Positions 20,047 to 34,528 of a DNA stretch of 64,000 bases are shown piece by piece. The DNA lies in NCBI GenBank assembly GCA_963835465.1, contig CAWIFR010000007.1:248001-312000 (forward strand). Direction: 5' to 3'. The position numbers and the translations under genes were made by a program. Below the pieces are notes generated by a model. That model worked only from the letters and a program-made list of their open reading frames with translations, did not search any database and was not told the origin of the DNA. Within the stretch, counting starts at the first letter, position 1. Each line of letters starts with the position of its first letter. Source of the DNA: Bog-756 sp963835465 (GTDB taxonomy: Bacteria > Actinomycetota > Acidimicrobiia > Acidimicrobiales > RAAP-2).

Positions 20047-21863
20047 TCAAGCGTCGGTGGGGTCGACCTCCACCCGCAGGCGTTCGGCGGGTCGGGGCAC
20101 CGAGGCCAACCCGTCGCACAGGGTCGGCGTGGTCGGGTGCCCGGACCAGCCAACGGTCGGCGTCGGCGAGCGACACGTGATCCCCTCTACGGCGGCCAGT
20201 CCGCCGGCGATAGGCCGGCGGCTCCCGGACCCCTGAGGAGGGCGAGGGCTCCGAAGGGGGGGAGTCCTAGCGTCGTGGCGGATGTTCCGCTCGGGCCCGG
20301 AGAGCAGCGTCGGATCGGCATGGATGGCGGCCTGGAGGACCTCGTGCCCGGGGATCCGGGTCTGCACCAGGAGCCGCCCGCCACCGTCGCGGACTCCCAC
20401 CAATCGGGCTGCCCGGGCCAGGAGGGCGAGCGCCTCCTCGCCGGCACCGAAGCGGGCGGCCAGAAGGTGCTGGTCGATGTCGAGGAAGGCCACGACGTCG
20501 GCCCGGGCCACCCGGTGGAGGGCCGCCTCGGTCCCCACCACCAAACGGGACTCCGACAGGTCGGCGGTATCGGCAGGGTCGGACGAGCCGGTGACCTCCC
20601 GGGCGGTCGACGCCGGTCAGGGCACTGAGCTCCTCGGTGGCCCGGGTCACTCCGATGCGGAGCGACTTGAGCCGCGTGGCGTCGCACTCGGCGCATACCG
20701 TGGGCCGGCGGTCCTGACACCGTCGGCACCGGAGCCCCTCTCCGACCTCGTCCTGGGCCATGGCCCCGCCGCACCGCGTGCATCGGGCCAGCGCCCCGCA
20801 GTGGGCACAGGCCAGGAGCCGGGCCCGGCCCTTCCGGTTGAGGATGCACACCACCCGGCCCTCGGGTCGGTCGAGTACGGAATGGAGCAACCGGGCCAGC
20901 CGCTCGGAGAACAGACCCGTACGGGGATCGTCACCGGTACGGTCCACCACCTCGACCACCGGCCACCCCCGACGCTCCACCGCACGCGAGGTCGTCACCA
21001 CTGTCCGCCCCTCGGCGAGGGCGACCGGCGGGCAGCGGCTCACCAGGGCCACCGGGGCGCCGTCCCGGCGGGCCCGCTCGACCACGACGTCCACGGCCGA
21101 CCAGGTCGGCGCCCGCTCCTCTCGATACGCCTCGTCGTGGGCGTCCAGGACGACGGCGGCCACCAGCCTCGGCACCGGGGCCCATGCCGCCGCCCGGGTC
21201 CCGACCACCACCCCGCGCCCCGATGCGGCCTGCTCCCATCCCTCGGGCGCCAGAGCGGTGCCCGACTCCGGCCGCCCGCAGCCGGCCGACCAGTTGGGTG
21301 GCCCGGTTCCCCGACGGCACCAGTACCAGCACGCCGTCCGCACCCACCCGGTGGATCAGCTCGAGGACCACGAGCGTGGCGTCGAGGGACGGGGCCAACC
21401 GGACCACCGACGAGCGGCCACCCGCCCCGTCCTCGGCCGCGGCCAACACCGCGTCGACCAGTTCCACAGAGCCCCCGCCCGGAGACACGGGCACCCCGGA
21501 GCGACGACCGTCGGGGACGGTGCCGCTCAGGGCGGATCCGGACGCGGACTGCGCCCAGACCCCTCGGACCACCCGCGGCGGTGAGGCGGTTCCGAGGAAC
21601 GACGACACCGGGCCGGCCCAACGCCATGCTGCCCACCCGGCCAGGCACCACCAGCTCGGGGGCGGTCCATCACCGCTGGATGCGGCCAGCGGTTTGAGCG
21701 GCACCCTCGGGGGGTCGAGCACGTGGTCCTCGACCACCCACGCCGCCGACCCGGCGCCCGTGGAGCTGGATCCGGACCCGGCTGCCCACTCGCAGGTCGG
21801 AGACCACGTCGCCGGCACGACGTAGTCGAATCGCCGATGGATGGCCGGCACGTCCGGGACCAC
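20047..21863 (-). CDS. priA: Primosomal protein N' (PriA), actinobacterial type without helicase motifs (frameshifts)
   Basis: Replication-restart protein, about 610 residues after joining three frames. The N-terminal DNA-binding part has VVPDVPAIHRRFDYVVP and VGSGVRVP-like sequence. The middle part (VLVLVPSGNRATQLVGRLR, VVVGTRAAAWAPVPRLVAAVV, LDAHDEAYREERAPTW) keeps the fold but lacks Walker A and DEAH, as described for actinobacterial PriA. The zinc-binding cysteines are present: CAHCGALARCTRCGG and CRRCQDRRPTVCAEC. Frame changes lie near 21790, 21270 and 20590. GTG 21863 is the first in-frame start; a strong GGAGGGAGG at 21909-21917 suggests the real start is upstream and obscured. It follows metK. 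Confidence 0.85.
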
Positions 21864-21940
21864 CCGGACGACCCGGTTCCGGCCGGTCCGCCGGCCGGCT
21901 CGGCCCCGCCTCCCTCCGGCTCGGCGCGGGGCGGGCGCGC

Positions 21941-23139
21941 TCAGAGCCCGAGCGCCTGCTTCAGGTCGTCGGCCCGCGAGGTGTCCTCCCAGGTGAACTC
22001 CTTGTCGGACCGCCCGAAGTGGCCGTAGGCGGCGGTCTTCCGGTAGATCGGCCGCTTCAGGTCGAGGTCGCGCACGATGGCCGCTGGCCGGAGGTCGAAG
22101 ACGTCGTCCACCACCTGGGCGATCCGGCCCGGGTCGACCCGTTCGGTACCGAAGGTCTCCACCAGCACCGAGACGGGGCGGGCCACGCCGATGGCGTACG
22201 CCACCTGGACCTCGCAGCGGCGTGGCGGCCCCGGCGGCGACCAGGTTCTTGGCCACCCACCGGGCGGCGTAGGCCGCCGACCGGTCCACCTTGGACGGGT
22301 CCTTGCCCGAGAACGCCCCGCCACCGTGGCGGGCCATGCCCCCGTAGGTGTCCACGATGATCTTGCGGCCGGTCAGTCCGGTGTCGGCGTGCGGGCCACC
22401 GAGCTCGAACACCCCGGTGGGGTTGGCCAGGATCCGGAGGTTGGACGAGTCCAGCTCGGGCGGCAGCAGGGGCGTGATCACGTTGTCCCGCAGGTCGGGT
22501 AACAGCAGGGTCTCGAGGTCGACGCCGGGGTCGTGCTGGGTCGAGATGAGCACGGTCTCGAGGGCCACGGGCCTGCCGTCCTCGTAGATCACGCTGACCT
22601 GGGTCTTGCCGTCGGGACGCAGATACGGCAGGACCCCTACCCGGCGCACCTGGGCCAGGCGCTGGGCCAGCCGGTGGGCGAGCCAGATGGGGAGGGGCAT
22701 GAGGTCGGGCGTCTCGTCGCAGGCGTACCCGAACATCATCCCCTGGTCCCCGGCGCCCTGGGCGTTGAGCATGTCCTCCCCACCGGTCCCGGCGCGTACC
22801 TCGAATGCGTTGTCGACACCCTGGCCGATGTTGGGTGACTGCTCGTCGAGCGAGACGATCACCCCGCAGGTCTTCCCGTCGATGCCGTAGGCGTCGTCGT
22901 CGTACCCGATGTCCAGCACGGTCTGTGCGCACGAGCTTGGGGATGTCCACATAGGTGGAGGTGGTGATCTCCCCGGCCACCAGCACCAGACCAGTGGTGA
23001 GCAGCGTCTCGCAGGCCACCCGGCTCTCGGGGTCGTCGGTCAGCAGGGCGTCGAGGACCGAGTCGGAGATCTGGTCGGCCATCTTGTCGGGATGGCCCTC
23101 GGTTACCGACTCGGAGGTGAAGGTGTATCGGGTGCTCAC
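21941..23139 (-). CDS. metK: S-adenosylmethionine synthetase (two frameshifts)
   Basis: Makes SAM from methionine and ATP. It starts GTG 23139 with STRYTFTSESVTEGHPDKMAD (ATP-binding start). It has the MAT signature GAGDQGMMFGYACDET and the P-loop-like signature GGGAFSGKDPSKVDRSAAYA, and ends HFGRSDKEFTWEDTSRADDL. About 399 residues. Frame changes lie near 22930 and 22225. A 105-nt gap separates it from coaBC upstream; it holds a tandem GACCAGAT repeat and no recognised SAM riboswitch. Confidence 0.95.
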
Positions 23140-23244
23140 GTGGGGATCCAATCTGGTCGGGAACGGCGATCTGGTCGATGGGAGCTCGTGTGCCGGCGGA
23201 CGGGTCGGTGGCGCGGGCCCATGGGACCCGTCAGCCGAGCCCGT

Positions 23245-24465
<1,221 letters not shown>

Positions 24466-24528
24466 CGGACCCCTACCCCCGTCCTCTGCCGCGACGACCG
24501 CCCCACGACCCGGGCATGACCGAACTGT

Positions 24529-24882
24529 CTACTCGGCGGTCTCGTCCGGGGCGGGGGCGTCGGCGGCCTCGCCAGTCCCGCCCTCTCCCTCGAGGAGGGC
24601 CAGGGCGGCCGCCTCGGCCGCTGCCACCTCCTCGGGGTCCGGTCGGGTGTAGGTGGCCTTGCCCGCGGCCACCTCCTCGAAGGCGATCGACAGCGGCTTG
24701 CCCGAGGCCGAGGCCACCTGGGGCGGCACGACCACGCCGAGACCCTCGCCCAGGGAGTTGTAGTAGCTGTTCACCTGACGGGCCCGGCGGGAGGCCAGCG
24801 CCACCAGGGTGAACTTCGAGTCCACCTTGTCGAGGAGGTCCTCGATGGGCGGGTCCATGAGCGTGGTCTGAGGCTGAGCCAT
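24529..24882 (-). CDS. rpoZ: RNA polymerase omega subunit
   Basis: 117 residues; omega stabilises the beta' subunit. The core MDPPIEDLLDKVDSKFTLVA, SRRARQVNSYYN and SIAFEEVAAGKATY are characteristic of actinobacterial omega. The C-terminus is an acidic Ala/Glu tail. I chose ATG 24882 over the preceding GTG because AAGGA lies 5 nt upstream. Between gmk and coaBC, as in mycobacteria. Confidence 0.94.
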   Translation of the reverse strand: MAQPQTTLMDPPIEDLLDKVDSKFTLVALASRRARQVNSYYNSLGEGLGVVVPPQVASASGKPLSIAFEEVAAGKATYTRPDPEEVAAAEAAALALLEGEGGTGEAADAPAPDETAE

Positions 24883-24985
24883 CACGATCCTTCAGTTGGT
24901 CGGGTGTACGGGAACGGCGGTGATGCTCAATGCCCGGAGCAGGCCGGACAGCGGTGGAAGCCGATCGCCTCCGACTGGTGCGCCC

Positions 24986-25525
24986 CTAGCGGGCTGAGCG
25001 GTAACGCTCCAGTATACCGGCCACATCGCCGGTGGCCTGCGGAATGTCGTGATTGACGACCACGGCATCGGCGATGGCCCGCCCTTCGCGCTCCTCGTCC
25101 CGGCCCGCGAGCAGGCGCTTGGCGATGTGGGCCTCGTCGTCCCCCGGGCCCGGAGCCGCTCCTCTTGGGCCGCGAGCGAAGGGGGCAGCAGCAGGACGAG
25201 GACGGCATCGGGGCGGAGGTTGCGCACCTGCTGGGCCCCTTGGAGGTCGATCTCGAGAAGGACATCTCGGCCATCGGGTGGGTCCGGTACCGGGGTCCCG
25301 TACAGGTTCCCGAGGAACTCGGCCCACTCGAAGAAACCCCCAGAGGAAATGTGCTGCTCGAAGGTGTCGCGGTCGACGAACACGTAGGCGTCGTCGCGCT
25401 CACCGCTCCGCTTCGGGCGGGTGGTCCAGGAACGACTGAGCCAGAGGGAGGGGTCGCCCGAGACCAGCGCGGTCGGCAATGGTTCCCTTGCCGGCGCCGC
25501 CGGGGCCGAACAGCACGAAGATCAC
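24986..25525 (-). CDS. gmk: Guanylate kinase (two frameshifts)
   Basis: Phosphorylates GMP to GDP. The P-loop GPGGAGKGT is near the N-terminus (MIFVLFGPGG from GTG 25525). The GMP-binding region is SLWLSRSWTTRPKRSGE and DDAYVFVDRDTFEQHI. GRDVLLEIDLQGAQQVRNLR is the core strand and LID area. The end is REGRAIADAVVVNHDIPQA. Frames change near 25475, just after the P-loop, and near 25150. The start overlaps the last codons of mihF (stop at 25522). Confidence 0.93.
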
Positions 25526-25884
25526 GGGGCGAACCGGTCGGCCGCCCGGAGGTGGGCGGCGTCGGTGCAGCGAGCGGTCTCGCGCAGCAGCGACTCGCGC
25601 TGGTTGCTGCCGAGGCCTTGGAGACGACGGCTCTCGCTGATGCCCACGGTGTCCATGAGACGGCGGGCCTTCACCTTGCCGAGGCCGGGCAACGACTCCA
25701 GGACCGAGAGGACCTTCATCTTGCCGACGGTCTCGTTGGAGTCAGCCATGGTCAGCAACTCCGACAGCGAGATCGAGCCGAGTTTGAGCTTCTCTTTGAC
25801 CTCGGCCCGCTCCCGGCGGACCTTGGCGGCCTTAGCCAGTGCGGCCTGGCGCTGTTCGGGCGTGAGTGCGGGCGGTTGCGGCAT
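25522..25884 (-). CDS. mihF: Actinobacterial integration host factor mIHF
   Basis: 120-residue helix-rich nucleoid-associated protein, the actinobacterial IHF that is unrelated to HU/IHF. It starts MPQPPALTPEQRQAALAKAA. The core is ERAEVKEKLKLGSISLSELL, then a helix-two-turn-helix LESLPGLGKVKARRLMDTVG with the conserved ISESRRLQGLG. A C-terminal tail of ~20 residues (LLRETARCTDAAHLRAADR) is longer than in mycobacteria. ATG 25884 fits the family; TATCGT lies 7 nt upstream with no Shine-Dalgarno, so a leaderless start is likely. It heads the mihF-gmk-rpoZ-coaBC block. Confidence 0.93.
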   Translation of the reverse strand: MPQPPALTPEQRQAALAKAAKVRRERAEVKEKLKLGSISLSELLTMADSNETVGKMKVLSVLESLPGLGKVKARRLMDTVGISESRRLQGLGSNQRESLLRETARCTDAAHLRAADRFAP

Positions 25885-25891
25885 GATCGAG

Positions 25892-25897
25892 ACGATA
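25892..25897 (-). promoter_or_regulatory. Putative -10 element (TATCGT) of mihF
   Basis: TATCGT on the minus strand, then exactly 7 nt, then the mihF ATG. Consistent with a leaderless transcript for the mihF-gmk-rpoZ-coaBC unit. Confidence 0.5.
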
Positions 25898-26017
25898 GCG
25901 CCTCCGGGGGCCCAGGTCATGCCTCTCGGCGCACAAGGGCAGTTCGGGGCGCTGCCGCCGTCCGGCTCCCGGCTCACCGCCGGGTCGGCCGGCGTGCCCT
26001 GTCGTGGGCGGATGCTC

Positions 26018-26023
26018 AATACT
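26018..26023 (+). promoter_or_regulatory. Putative -10 element (AATACT) of pxpA
   Basis: AATACT is one base from TATACT and ends 6 nt before the pxpA ATG at 26030. Likely leaderless start. Confidence 0.4.
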
Positions 26024-26029
26024 GGGACC

Positions 26030-26817
26030 ATGCTGGTCGTGGACCTGAACGCCGATCTGGCCGAGGGTGACGTGCTGACCGAGGGCGACCTCGGCGTCCT
26101 GGACACGGTCACCAGCGCCAGCCTGGCCTGTGGCTTCCACGCCGGGGGTCCCGAGGTGATGCGGTCCACGGCCGCCGCCTGCGTGGCCCGTGGGGTCGCC
26201 ATCGGGGCGCACGTCTCCTACCGCGACCGTGAGGGATTCGGTCGGCGGCCCCGGAGGTCGGACCCGACGAGCTGGCCCTCGACATCATCGAGCAGTGGGT
26301 GATCCTCGATGAGCAGGTCCGGGCGGTCGGGGGGGCCCTCTCCTTCGTCAAGCCCCACGGTGCCCTCTACCACCGGATGGGGGTGGATCCCGCGGTGGCC
26401 TCCGCCGTGGTCCGTGCGGTGACCCGGGCGGGCGCCGGGGCCTTGGTCGCCCAGGCCGGGACGGTGGTCGAGGTCGTGGCGACGCGGGCCGGTCTACGGG
26501 TCGTCCGCGAGGGCTTCCCGGATCGGGCCTACCTGCGCGACGGGCGACTGGCCCCTCGGGACCGGCCCGGGGCCGTGGTCGAGGATCCGCTGTCGACCGG
26601 ACGGCGGGCCGTGGCCTTGACACGAGACGGTGGCATCGAAGCGCTCGACGGGACTTGGACACCGGTCCAGGCGGAGACACTCTGCATCCACGGAGATGCG
26701 GAGCACGCTCCCGAGACGGCGGGGACGGTCCGTGCCGCGCTCGAGCGGGAGGGCGTTACGGTGCGGTCCTTCATCGCGGGGGCCGACCGCACGATGCCGG
26801 CCCCGGGTGAGCGGTGA
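26030..26817 (+). CDS. pxpA: 5-oxoprolinase subunit A, LamB/YcsF family (one frameshift)
   Basis: Subunit of the PxpABC ATP-dependent 5-oxoprolinase, which opens pyroglutamate to glutamate. Motifs: VDLNADLAEGDVLTEGDLGV, SASLACGFHAGGPEVMRST, AIGAHVSYRDREGFGRR, then after the shift ALSFVKPHGALYHRM and ETLCIHGDAEHAPE. About 262 residues. The frame changes near 26247; joined, it reads PDELALDIIEQWVILDEQV. The stop overlaps the GTG of the next gene (GTGA), so translational coupling is likely. Opposite strand to the flanking housekeeping blocks. Confidence 0.93.
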
Positions 26818-28580
26818 CCGACCAGCGCGCCACGGCATCGGTCATCCCCTACGGGGACGGTGCGTTGCTGATCGAGGTGGGTGACGTCACCGCCGCCCAC
26901 CGGCTCGACGCGGCCCTCGGGGCCGAACGCGCCAAGGGCCGTACCCCGGCCGCCCTCGGAGAGTCGGTGGTGGGCTACGGCAACCTGGTGATCCACGTCG
27001 ACGGCGGTGGAGATGCCGCCGATGAGGTGGCCTCGTGGCTGCGTCGACGGGTCCGGGAGCTGACCAGCCCGGGCCCCGGAGGCGCCATGGGCACCGTCGT
27101 CGACGCGCACGGCGAGCGGATCGTGATCCCCGCCACCTTCGACGGGCCCGACCTGGCCGAGGTGGCCTCCGGCCTTGGAACCTCGGTGGACCGGGTGGTG
27201 GCGATGCTGTGCAGCGTCGACCTGGAGGTGGCCTTCCTGGGCTTCTCCCCGGGCTTCCCGTACCTGATCGGCCTGCCGTCGGCGCTCGCCCGAATCCGCC
27301 GCCGGCCGACCCCACGGCCCTCGGTGCCGGCCGGTTCGGTGGCGGTGGCCGGGGGATTCGCCACGGTCTACCCCACAGCCACACCCGGGGGATGGTTGCT
27401 GCTGGGCCGAACCTCGCTCTCCCTGTTCGATCCGGAGCGACCGCCCTACGCCCGCTTGCGGCCCGGAGACACGGTCCGATTCGCACCGGTGTACGAATCG
27501 CTCCCGGCGGCTCCCCCACCAAGACGGGCCCTGATGATGGCCACTGGTCCGCGCTTCGCCGAGGTGATCGAGTCCGGTCTGCTGAGCCTGATCCAGGACC
27601 GCGGGCGACGGTCGAGCGCCGGAGTGGGGGTGCCCCGGGCGGGGCCGGCCGACCCCGAGGCCATGCGGCTGGCGAACCGCCTGGTGGGGAACAGCGACGA
27701 TGCTGCAGTGATCGAGGTCACCGCGTCCGGGCCCACGCTCCGCTTCACCATCCCCACCCACCTGGCCGTGGTGGCCGCCACCGGTGACCCCGAGGGCGTC
27801 GAGCTCCACCTGGACGGTCGGGCGGTCGGCTCGGGTGCGGTGGTGCCGGTCGGCGCCGGACAGTCGGTGGCCGTCGGTCGGGTGCGCACCGGCCTCCGGG
27901 CCTACCTCGCCGTCGGCGGCGGTTTCGACGTGACCCCGCAGCTCGGGTCGCGGTCGTCCGACGTGCTCTCCGGGCTGGGTCCCCCACCGCTGGCCGCCGG
28001 CGACCGCCTCGGCCTCGGAGCACCGACCCGGCCCCACGGTGTGCTCCTCCATCCCCCCGCCCCCCCGCTACCCGGCCGGCACCGGGCGGTGCGCGTCCTG
28101 CCCGGGCCGCATCGTCTGGCCGGGGAGGGCTACCGCCGGCTGCTGGCCACGACCTGGGTGGTCGGGGACGACTCCAACCGGATCGGCCTCCGGCTGGTCC
28201 CAGCTCCGGACCGGCCCGGCGGCTCGGGATCGGTGGCCGATGACGGGGAGCACCGAAGCGCCCCAGCGGGCGCCGAGGTAGGGGCTCCACCGACCATCTC
28301 GGACCTGATCCCCTCGACCGGCATGGTCACCGGAGCAGTCCAGGTCCCGCCGGACGGCCGACCCATCATCCTGCTGCCCGACCACGCCACCGTGGGCGGC
28401 TATCCCGTGGGGTGCTGTGTGATCTCGGCTGATCTCTCGGTACTCGGCCAGCTCGCCCCGGGGGACACCCTCTCGCTCGTCCCGGTGGACCCGGTGGCCG
28501 CCGCCGCCGCCCACCGCCGCTTCGAGCGCTCGCTCGACGAACGCGTCTCCGGATGGTTCCCGACGGTGGCCGGCACCTGA
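26814..28580 (+). CDS. pxpBC: 5-oxoprolinase subunits B and C, fused (KipI-KipA / allophanate hydrolase-like)
   Basis: 588-residue fusion. The N-terminal ~235 residues are PxpB (KipI): SVIPYGDGALLIEV, VAFLGFSPGFPYLIGLPSAL, RRPTPRPSVPAGSVAVAGGF and PGGWLLLGRT. From ~245 it is PxpC (KipA): IESGLLSLIQDRGRRSSAGV, GVPRAGPADPEAMRLANRLV, YLAVGGGFDVTPQLGSRSSD and IILLPDHATVGGYPV. Separate genes in E. coli and B. subtilis; fusions are known. A Pro-rich loop (HPPAPPLPGRH) and a Gly/Ala insert near residue 480 are extra. Start GTG 26814 overlaps the pxpA stop. Intact. Confidence 0.94.
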   Translation: MTDQRATASVIPYGDGALLIEVGDVTAAHRLDAALGAERAKGRTPAALGESVVGYGNLVIHVDGGGDAADEVASWLRRRVRELTSPGPGGAMGTVVDAHGERIVIPATFDGPDLAEVASGLGTSVDRVVAMLCSVDLEVAFLGFSPGFPYLIGLPSALARIRRRPTPRPSVPAGSVAVAGGFATVYPTATPGGWLLLGRTSLSLFDPERPPYARLRPGDTVRFAPVYESLPAAPPPRRALMMATGPRFAEVIESGLLSLIQDRGRRSSAGVGVPRAGPADPEAMRLANRLVGNSDDAAVIEVTASGPTLRFTIPTHLAVVAATGDPEGVELHLDGRAVGSGAVVPVGAGQSVAVGRVRTGLRAYLAVGGGFDVTPQLGSRSSDVLSGLGPPPLAAGDRLGLGAPTRPHGVLLHPPAPPLPGRHRAVRVLPGPHRLAGEGYRRLLATTWVVGDDSNRIGLRLVPAPDRPGGSGSVADDGEHRSAPAGAEVGAPPTISDLIPSTGMVTGAVQVPPDGRPIILLPDHATVGGYPVGCCVISADLSVLGQLAPGDTLSLVPVDPVAAAAAHRRFERSLDERVSGWFPTVAGT

Positions 28581-28757
28581 CGGCCGGGGTGTCCGCCGCG
28601 CCCACTCCGTCGGCGGCGGTCCTCACGCTCGGCGGATCATCACCATTCCAGCGGACGGTGCACCCCGGTGGTGTGGATCTGCCAGAGTGGGACGGTGCCG
28701 AGGAGGCCGGAGGCGCCCAGTACGGGCGTCGACCGAGGGAGAACGGGAGGGCCCGCT

Positions 28758-29345
28758 GTGGCCGACGGAGAACGACCGGAGACCGACGACGGAGGCCTCT
28801 TCCAGTCGCGGGAGGACGGTCAGCTCCACTTCACCCCGCAGACCGCCGGCACCACCTTCCCGGTGACAGCGCCTGAGGACGCCACCCCACTGGAGGAGGA
28901 CGAGCCCGAGGGCGTGATCCCGCCGAGCCCGCTGTGGGCCATGAAGGAGCGCCGCCACGAGCAGCTCCTCCACCTGTTCGGGCACCCGCACCGGATCCGC
29001 GCCCGGGTGGGCGAGGGAGACGCCGCCGTCTACGCCATCGATGACGGCACGAGGCACTGCATGATCGGACGTCGGGTCGGGTCCACCCTCGACGGCTGCG
29101 TGTACAGCTTGGTGGCCCGGGTGGCCAAGGACACCTACGAGTCCTTGGCCGCGGGCTCCATCGACGGGCGCCAGGCGTTCCTCGCCGCCACCGAGGCCGG
29201 CCTCAGCGGCACCGTCGAGACCCCGGGCGTGTCGAACGTCTTCGACGTGGACTTCTACCAGCACCCCGACGAGATACCCGCCGAGTACCTCCCGCCGTCA
29301 CCGTTCCTCGAGTTCGCCCAGGATCTGCCCACCGCCGACCGCTGA
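28758..29345 (+). CDS. Conserved hypothetical protein, 195 aa
   Basis: Acidic soluble protein. The first ~60 residues are disordered and acidic (TAPEDATPLEEDEPEG). A compact domain follows (PSPLWAMKERRHEQLLHLFG, AVYAIDDGTRHCMIGRRVG, CVYSLVARVAKDTYESL), and the tail is YQHPDEIPAEYLPPSPFLEF. I do not recognise the family. GTG 28758 is chosen for GGGAGG 7 nt upstream; the frame is open another 90 nt. It sits between pxpBC and the convergent pyrF (stops 3 nt apart). The 177-nt gap before it holds no other gene. Confidence 0.65.
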   Translation: MADGERPETDDGGLFQSREDGQLHFTPQTAGTTFPVTAPEDATPLEEDEPEGVIPPSPLWAMKERRHEQLLHLFGHPHRIRARVGEGDAAVYAIDDGTRHCMIGRRVGSTLDGCVYSLVARVAKDTYESLAAGSIDGRQAFLAATEAGLSGTVETPGVSNVFDVDFYQHPDEIPAEYLPPSPFLEFAQDLPTADR

Positions 29346-29348
29346 CGG

Positions 29349-30222
29349 TCAGCCGAGCACGTCGGCCATCTCGTCCCGCGGCCTTCCTCGCCGCCTCGCT
29401 CAGAGCCGCCCGGTCGGGACCACGGGTGAGCAGGGACCGGGAGGAGCTGGCCAGCACGGAGCCTGGGGGACACTCCCCGAACAGGGCCCCCACCCCGGCG
29501 GCCGTACCCCCCTGGGCACCCACGCCGGGGGCCAGGATGACCCCACCCAGCTCGGCCAGACGGAAGGCAGAGGGCCCGAGGGTGGCGCCCACCACGGCGC
29601 CCACGGTGCCCGGCGGGATCGCGCCACCCGAGTTGAGCTCGGCGATGCCGGCCAGGAGCATGTCCTCGACGGCAGGGCCCTCCCCCCCGCCGGTCCGGGC
29701 CTCCTGCAGCGACCGACCCTCGGGATTGGAGCTCCTGGACACCACCAGCACGCCCCGGCCGGTGGAGCCGGCCAGGTCGATGGCGGGCTGGAGGGCACCG
29801 AGGCCCAGATAGGGCGCTACGGTGACGGCGTCGGCCCGAAGGGGGCTGTCCGGGTCCAGCCACGCCCGGGCGTAGGCCTCCATGGTGGAGCCGATATCGC
29901 CCCGCTTGGCGTCGGCGATGACCAGCAGCCCGGCGGACCGGGCTTCTGCGAGCAGCGACTCCAGTGCGGCCACGCCGGCCGAGCCGCAGCGCTCGAAGAA
30001 GGCCACTTGGGGCTTGACCACCGCGACCACGCCGGCGAAGGCCTCGACGCACCGCAGACCGAAGGAGCGCAGCCCCGGACCGTCGTCGCTGAGTCCCCAC
30101 GAGGCCAGGAGTTCGCTGGACGGGTCGATGCCGGCACAGAGCGGCCCGGTCCGGGCCACCGCCGCGGCCACCTTGGCCCCGAAGCCCCCGCTCGGCTCGG
30201 TCACCCCACCGGTCTCAGCCAT
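29349..30222 (-). CDS. pyrF: Orotidine 5'-phosphate decarboxylase, long (PyrF type 2) form (one frameshift at 3' end)
   Basis: Last step of UMP synthesis. About 290 residues, the longer subfamily found in actinobacteria and myxobacteria. Motifs: GPLCAGIDPSSELLASWGL, VVAVVKPQVAFFERCGSAG and the catalytic LLVIADAKRGDIGSTMEAYA. Later come DAVTVAPYLGLGALQPAID and the phosphate-binding GGVILAPGVGAQGGT. A shift near 29375 hides the true end, which in the other frame reads DEMADVLG then TGA at 29349. Start ATG 30222 overlaps the end of pyrD. Terminal gene of the pyr operon. Confidence 0.94.
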
Positions 30223-31210
30223 GGGCCACTCCTCGCAACTCGCTCACCCGGCGGACCCCCCGCCGGGAGCACCACCGCTCCAGCTCCGCGAGGATACGGA
30301 CGGGCGCCCTCGGGTCACGGAAGGTGGCCGTGCCCACTTGGACGGCATCGGCCCCGGCCATCAGGAGCTCCACGACGTCCAGACCGGACATCACCCCACC
30401 GACCCCGATGATGGTGGCATCGGGATGGGCGGCGCGGACGTCGAACACGGACCGGACGGCCACCGGGTGGATGGCCGGCCCCGACAGGCCCCCGCCGCCG
30501 GGGCCCGAGCCCAGGACCGGCCGGCGCCGGTCCACATCGACGGCCATGGCCAGCACCGTGTTGATCAGGGTCACGGCCTCGGCCCCCGCGTCGAGGGCGG
30601 CGCCAGCCACCTCGGCCAGGTCGGCCACCGTCGGACTCAACTTCGCCCATCGGGGCAGGCCGGGACAGTGCGCACCCACCTGGGCCACCACCTCGGCGGT
30701 GGCGGCCGGTGAGTGGGCGAACATACGTCGTCGGTCCTCCACGTTGGGGCAGCTCACATTGACTTCCACCGCGGTGATCCCGGCCACCCCGGCCAGCATG
30801 CCGGCGGCCTTGGCGAAGTCCTCGACCCGCTGACCCCAGATGCTCACTACCGTCCGGGCCCCGGCCTCGATCATCCGGGGCAGATCCCTCTCCAGCCAGG
30901 CCTCCAGCCCCGGGCCCTGCAGGCCGACGCTGTTGAGCATCCCGGCCGGTGTCTGGTGGACCCGGGGCGCCGGATTGCCGGGCCAGGGTTCGACCGAGAG
31001 CGACTTGACCACCATGGCCCCGAGGTCGGCCAGGGGGAAGTAGGCGGCCAGCTCGTCGGCATGACCGGCGGTGCCCGATGCCGTCATGACTGGATTGGGC
31101 AGCATCACGGAGCCCACCGGCACCGACAGGTCCACGTCCCCGGCCCGGACGGCCCGCCACGCGCGGCGCACCCGCTGGGTCCGCTCCGACGTAGGCCGCG
31201 GCCCGCTCAT
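30215..31210 (-). CDS. pyrD: Dihydroorotate dehydrogenase, class 1B type
   Basis: 331-residue flavoprotein oxidising dihydroorotate. The catalytic base is Cys in VEVNVSCPNVED, which marks class 1 (1B), not the Ser of the quinone-linked class 2. Other motifs: NPVMTASGTAGHADELAAYF, SLSVEPWPGNPAPRVHQTP, MLNSVGLQGPG, GGLSGPAIHPVAVRSV, and the FMN-phosphate site IIGVGGVMSGLDVVELLMAG. Class 1B enzymes normally need the iron-sulfur/FAD subunit PyrK; none is in this operon. It lies 5 nt after carB and overlaps pyrF by 8 nt. Intact. Confidence 0.93.
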   Translation of the reverse strand: MSGPRPTSERTQRVRRAWRAVRAGDVDLSVPVGSVMLPNPVMTASGTAGHADELAAYFPLADLGAMVVKSLSVEPWPGNPAPRVHQTPAGMLNSVGLQGPGLEAWLERDLPRMIEAGARTVVSIWGQRVEDFAKAAGMLAGVAGITAVEVNVSCPNVEDRRRMFAHSPAATAEVVAQVGAHCPGLPRWAKLSPTVADLAEVAGAALDAGAEAVTLINTVLAMAVDVDRRRPVLGSGPGGGGLSGPAIHPVAVRSVFDVRAAHPDATIIGVGGVMSGLDVVELLMAGADAVQVGTATFRDPRAPVRILAELERWCSRRGVRRVSELRGVAHG

Positions 31211-31214
31211 CCGG

Positions 31215-34527
<3,313 letters not shown>

Positions 34528-34528
<1 letters not shown>

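Noticed and set aside
23140..23244. Possible SAM riboswitch before metK
   Set aside because: Only 105 nt with a short GACCAGAT direct repeat; no SAM-riboswitch core recognised.
26529..28052. 507-residue minus-strand frame opposite pxpBC
   Set aside because: No domain, biased composition, antisense to a well-conserved fusion protein.
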